The notes under the pieces are model-generated. The model did no database searches, was not told the origin of the DNA, and was given only the letters and a program-made list of their open reading frames with translations. From Kiritimatiellales bacterium (GTDB lineage: Bacteria; Verrucomicrobiota; Kiritimatiellia; Kiritimatiellales; Pontiellaceae): a stretch of 24,652 nt of DNA. The stretch is taken from NCBI GenBank assembly GCA_030630445.1, contig DAOVNC010000005.1, positions 1-24,652 on the forward strand, in the 5' to 3' direction. The position numbers and the translations under genes were made by a program. Shown here piece by piece: positions 23,424 to 24,652 of the stretch; the first letter of the stretch is position 1; each line of letters begins with the position of its first letter.

Positions 23424-24652
23424 TCACGTATAACTTAGGCGCATATCGCGAGCAGCCTTCACTTCGTCGAGGCGACCAACGGGCGTAGTGGTGGGGGCCT
23501 GACGCAATTTATCCGGATCGTTCTTCGCCAGTTCGACCAGCTCTTCCATCACACTCACAAAATTATCGAGCACATCGCGGTCTTCGCTTTCGGTAGGCTC
23601 TATCATGATTGCTTCCGGCACATTGAGCGGGAAGTAGACCGTCGGTGGATGAATGCCACGATCAATCATCCCCTTGGCAAGATCGAGGGTGTGGATGCCA
23701 TACTGTTCCAGAATTTTTCCGGAGAAGACAAATTCGTGCATGCAGCGCCCCTTGTCTTCCACACCAAAGAGCGGGCGCAGTTTTTCCTGGAGATAGTTGG
23801 CATTGAGCACGGCACGGTTGCTGGTTCCCAGCATGCCCTCGCGGCCCAGCATCAAAAGATAGATATAGGCCCGCGCAATGATGCCAAAGTTTCCATAGAA
23901 CGGGGCGATGTAGCCGATGCTCTTGGGCTCGTCGTAGTTGAGCGCATAGATTCCGTCCTCCGCCTTGATCACGCGCGAAACCGGGAGGTATGGCCGCAAC
24001 TTTTCCACCACTCCCACAGGCCCCGCTCCGGGACCGCCGCCGCCATGCGGCGTTGAAAACGACTTGTGCAGATTAAGGTGGCAGACATCGAAGCCCATAT
24101 CACCCGGCTTGTAGCGACCCATGATGGCGTTGAAGTTGGCGCCATCGTAGTACATCAACCCATCCACTTCGTGGACGGCATCGCAGATTTCCTTGATGCG
24201 CGTGTTGAACACGCCCAGCGTATTCGGGCAGGTGAGCATAACCCCGGCGGTCTTTTCGTTGAGCGCCGCCTTGAACAGGTCGAAATCCATCATTCCCTTG
24301 TCGTCCGACGGGATCGTCACCACATCGTAGCCCGCCAACTGTGCGCTGGCCGGATTGGTGCCGTGCGCGGAGTCGGGAATAATGATGTGGTCCTTCTCGT
24401 TTCCGCGATCCTTGTGGTAGGCCGCCATCATCATTACACCGGTCAACTCGCCGTGCGCCCCGGCCATCGGCTGCAGCGTGAACTCGTCAAGCCCCGTGAT
24501 TTCGGAAAGCAAGCGCTCCATGTTGTAGAGGATTCCAAGCGACCCCTGCGTCAGCAACCCGCCGCCATGCAACTGGGGCCACAAGGGGTGAACGCCGGTC
24601 AATTCCGGCAGGTTGGCCGCCGCCTCGCACGCCTTGGGATTGTATTTCATGG
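23424..24652 (-). CDS. gcvPB: Glycine dehydrogenase (decarboxylating) subunit 2, partial
   Basis: The C-terminal half of the split P-protein of the glycine cleavage system, which decarboxylates glycine with pyridoxal phosphate and passes the aminomethyl group to GcvH. About 409 residues are visible and the frame runs off the right edge. The Met near 24650 is internal (the MKYNPK segment), so roughly 75-80 N-terminal residues are missing compared with the usual about 485. Signatures include LQPMAGAHGELTG, PDSAHGTNPASA, YYDGANFNAIMG and the cofactor-lysine segment LNLHKSFSTPHGGGGPG. In this split form gcvPA normally lies just upstream, outside the window here. It ends at TGA 23424. Confidence 0.95.
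   Translation of the reverse strand, partial: MKYNPKACEAAANLPELTGVHPLWPQLHGGGLLTQGSLGILYNMERLLSEITGLDEFTLQPMAGAHGELTGVMMMAAYHKDRGNEKDHIIIPDSAHGTNPASAQLAGYDVVTIPSDDKGMMDFDLFKAALNEKTAGVMLTCPNTLGVFNTRIKEICDAVHEVDGLMYYDGANFNAIMGRYKPGDMGFDVCHLNLHKSFSTPHGGGGPGAGPVGVVEKLRPYLPVSRVIKAEDGIYALNYDEPKSIGYIAPFYGNFGIIARAYIYLLMLGREGMLGTSNRAVLNANYLQEKLRPLFGVEDKGRCMHEFVFSGKILEQYGIHTLDLAKGMIDRGIHPPTVYFPLNVPEAIMIEPTESEDRDVLDNFVSVMEELVELAKNDPDKLRQAPTTTPVGRLDEVKAARDMRLSYT

Noticed and set aside
1..24652. CRISPR array
   Set aside because: No set of regularly spaced direct repeats was seen anywhere in the window; the repeats found are inverted and single.

Overview
The window looks like a chromosomal segment of a Gram-negative bacterium of the PVC superphylum, most plausibly a Kiritimatiellota (Pontiella-like) species. 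This is an inference from gene style: a secreted protein with a DSDGDGFSNLEEY-type calcium motif and a Verrucomicrobia-type C-terminal domain, an SHD1-domain secreted protein, ExbB/ExbD operons with long TPR proteins, and fairly GC-rich coding sequence. No rRNA or complete tRNA is present to place it firmly.

Layout. Bases 1-457 hold the 3' end of a Cys-rich gene, a 21-nt tRNA-3'-end-like sequence and a strong palindrome. 458-6902 is ordinary chromosome: a CPA1-type Na+/H+ antiporter (-), a 131-bp palindromic MITE-like element, 6-phosphogluconolactonase (+), a secreted beta-rich protein (-) and an M16C presequence-type metalloprotease (+). 7028-15141 is one co-directional block on the minus strand. 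In transcription order it encodes a 940-residue secreted TPR protein, a second TPR protein, ExbB, two ExbD proteins, a protein with a TonB-like membrane anchor and a von Willebrand A (VWA)-like domain, a decayed ExbD tail, and a second copy of the anchor-VWA gene that is frameshifted at a run of eight G. 15293-17745 is murG-murC (-). A small two-helix membrane protein (+) follows, then epmA and efp (-), convergent across a 67-bp palindrome. An SHD1 secreted protein (+) comes next. 20961-23070 is a complete-looking group II intron with its reverse transcriptase, inserted directly behind the terminator of a small Cys-rich secreted protein gene. The window ends inside gcvPB (-).

The most interesting part is the ExbB-ExbD-ExbD block. 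The Ser/His pair typical of the TonB membrane helix is present in proteins that carry a VWA-like domain instead of a TonB C-terminal domain. This suggests a proton-motive-force-coupled envelope machine with periplasmic TPR partners. The exbD-vwa pair has been tandemly duplicated and the second copy is degrading or possibly phase-variable.

Other genes work in familiar pairs. EpmA lysylates EF-P, MurG and MurC act in peptidoglycan precursor synthesis, Pgl acts in the pentose phosphate pathway, and GcvPB is part of glycine decarboxylase.
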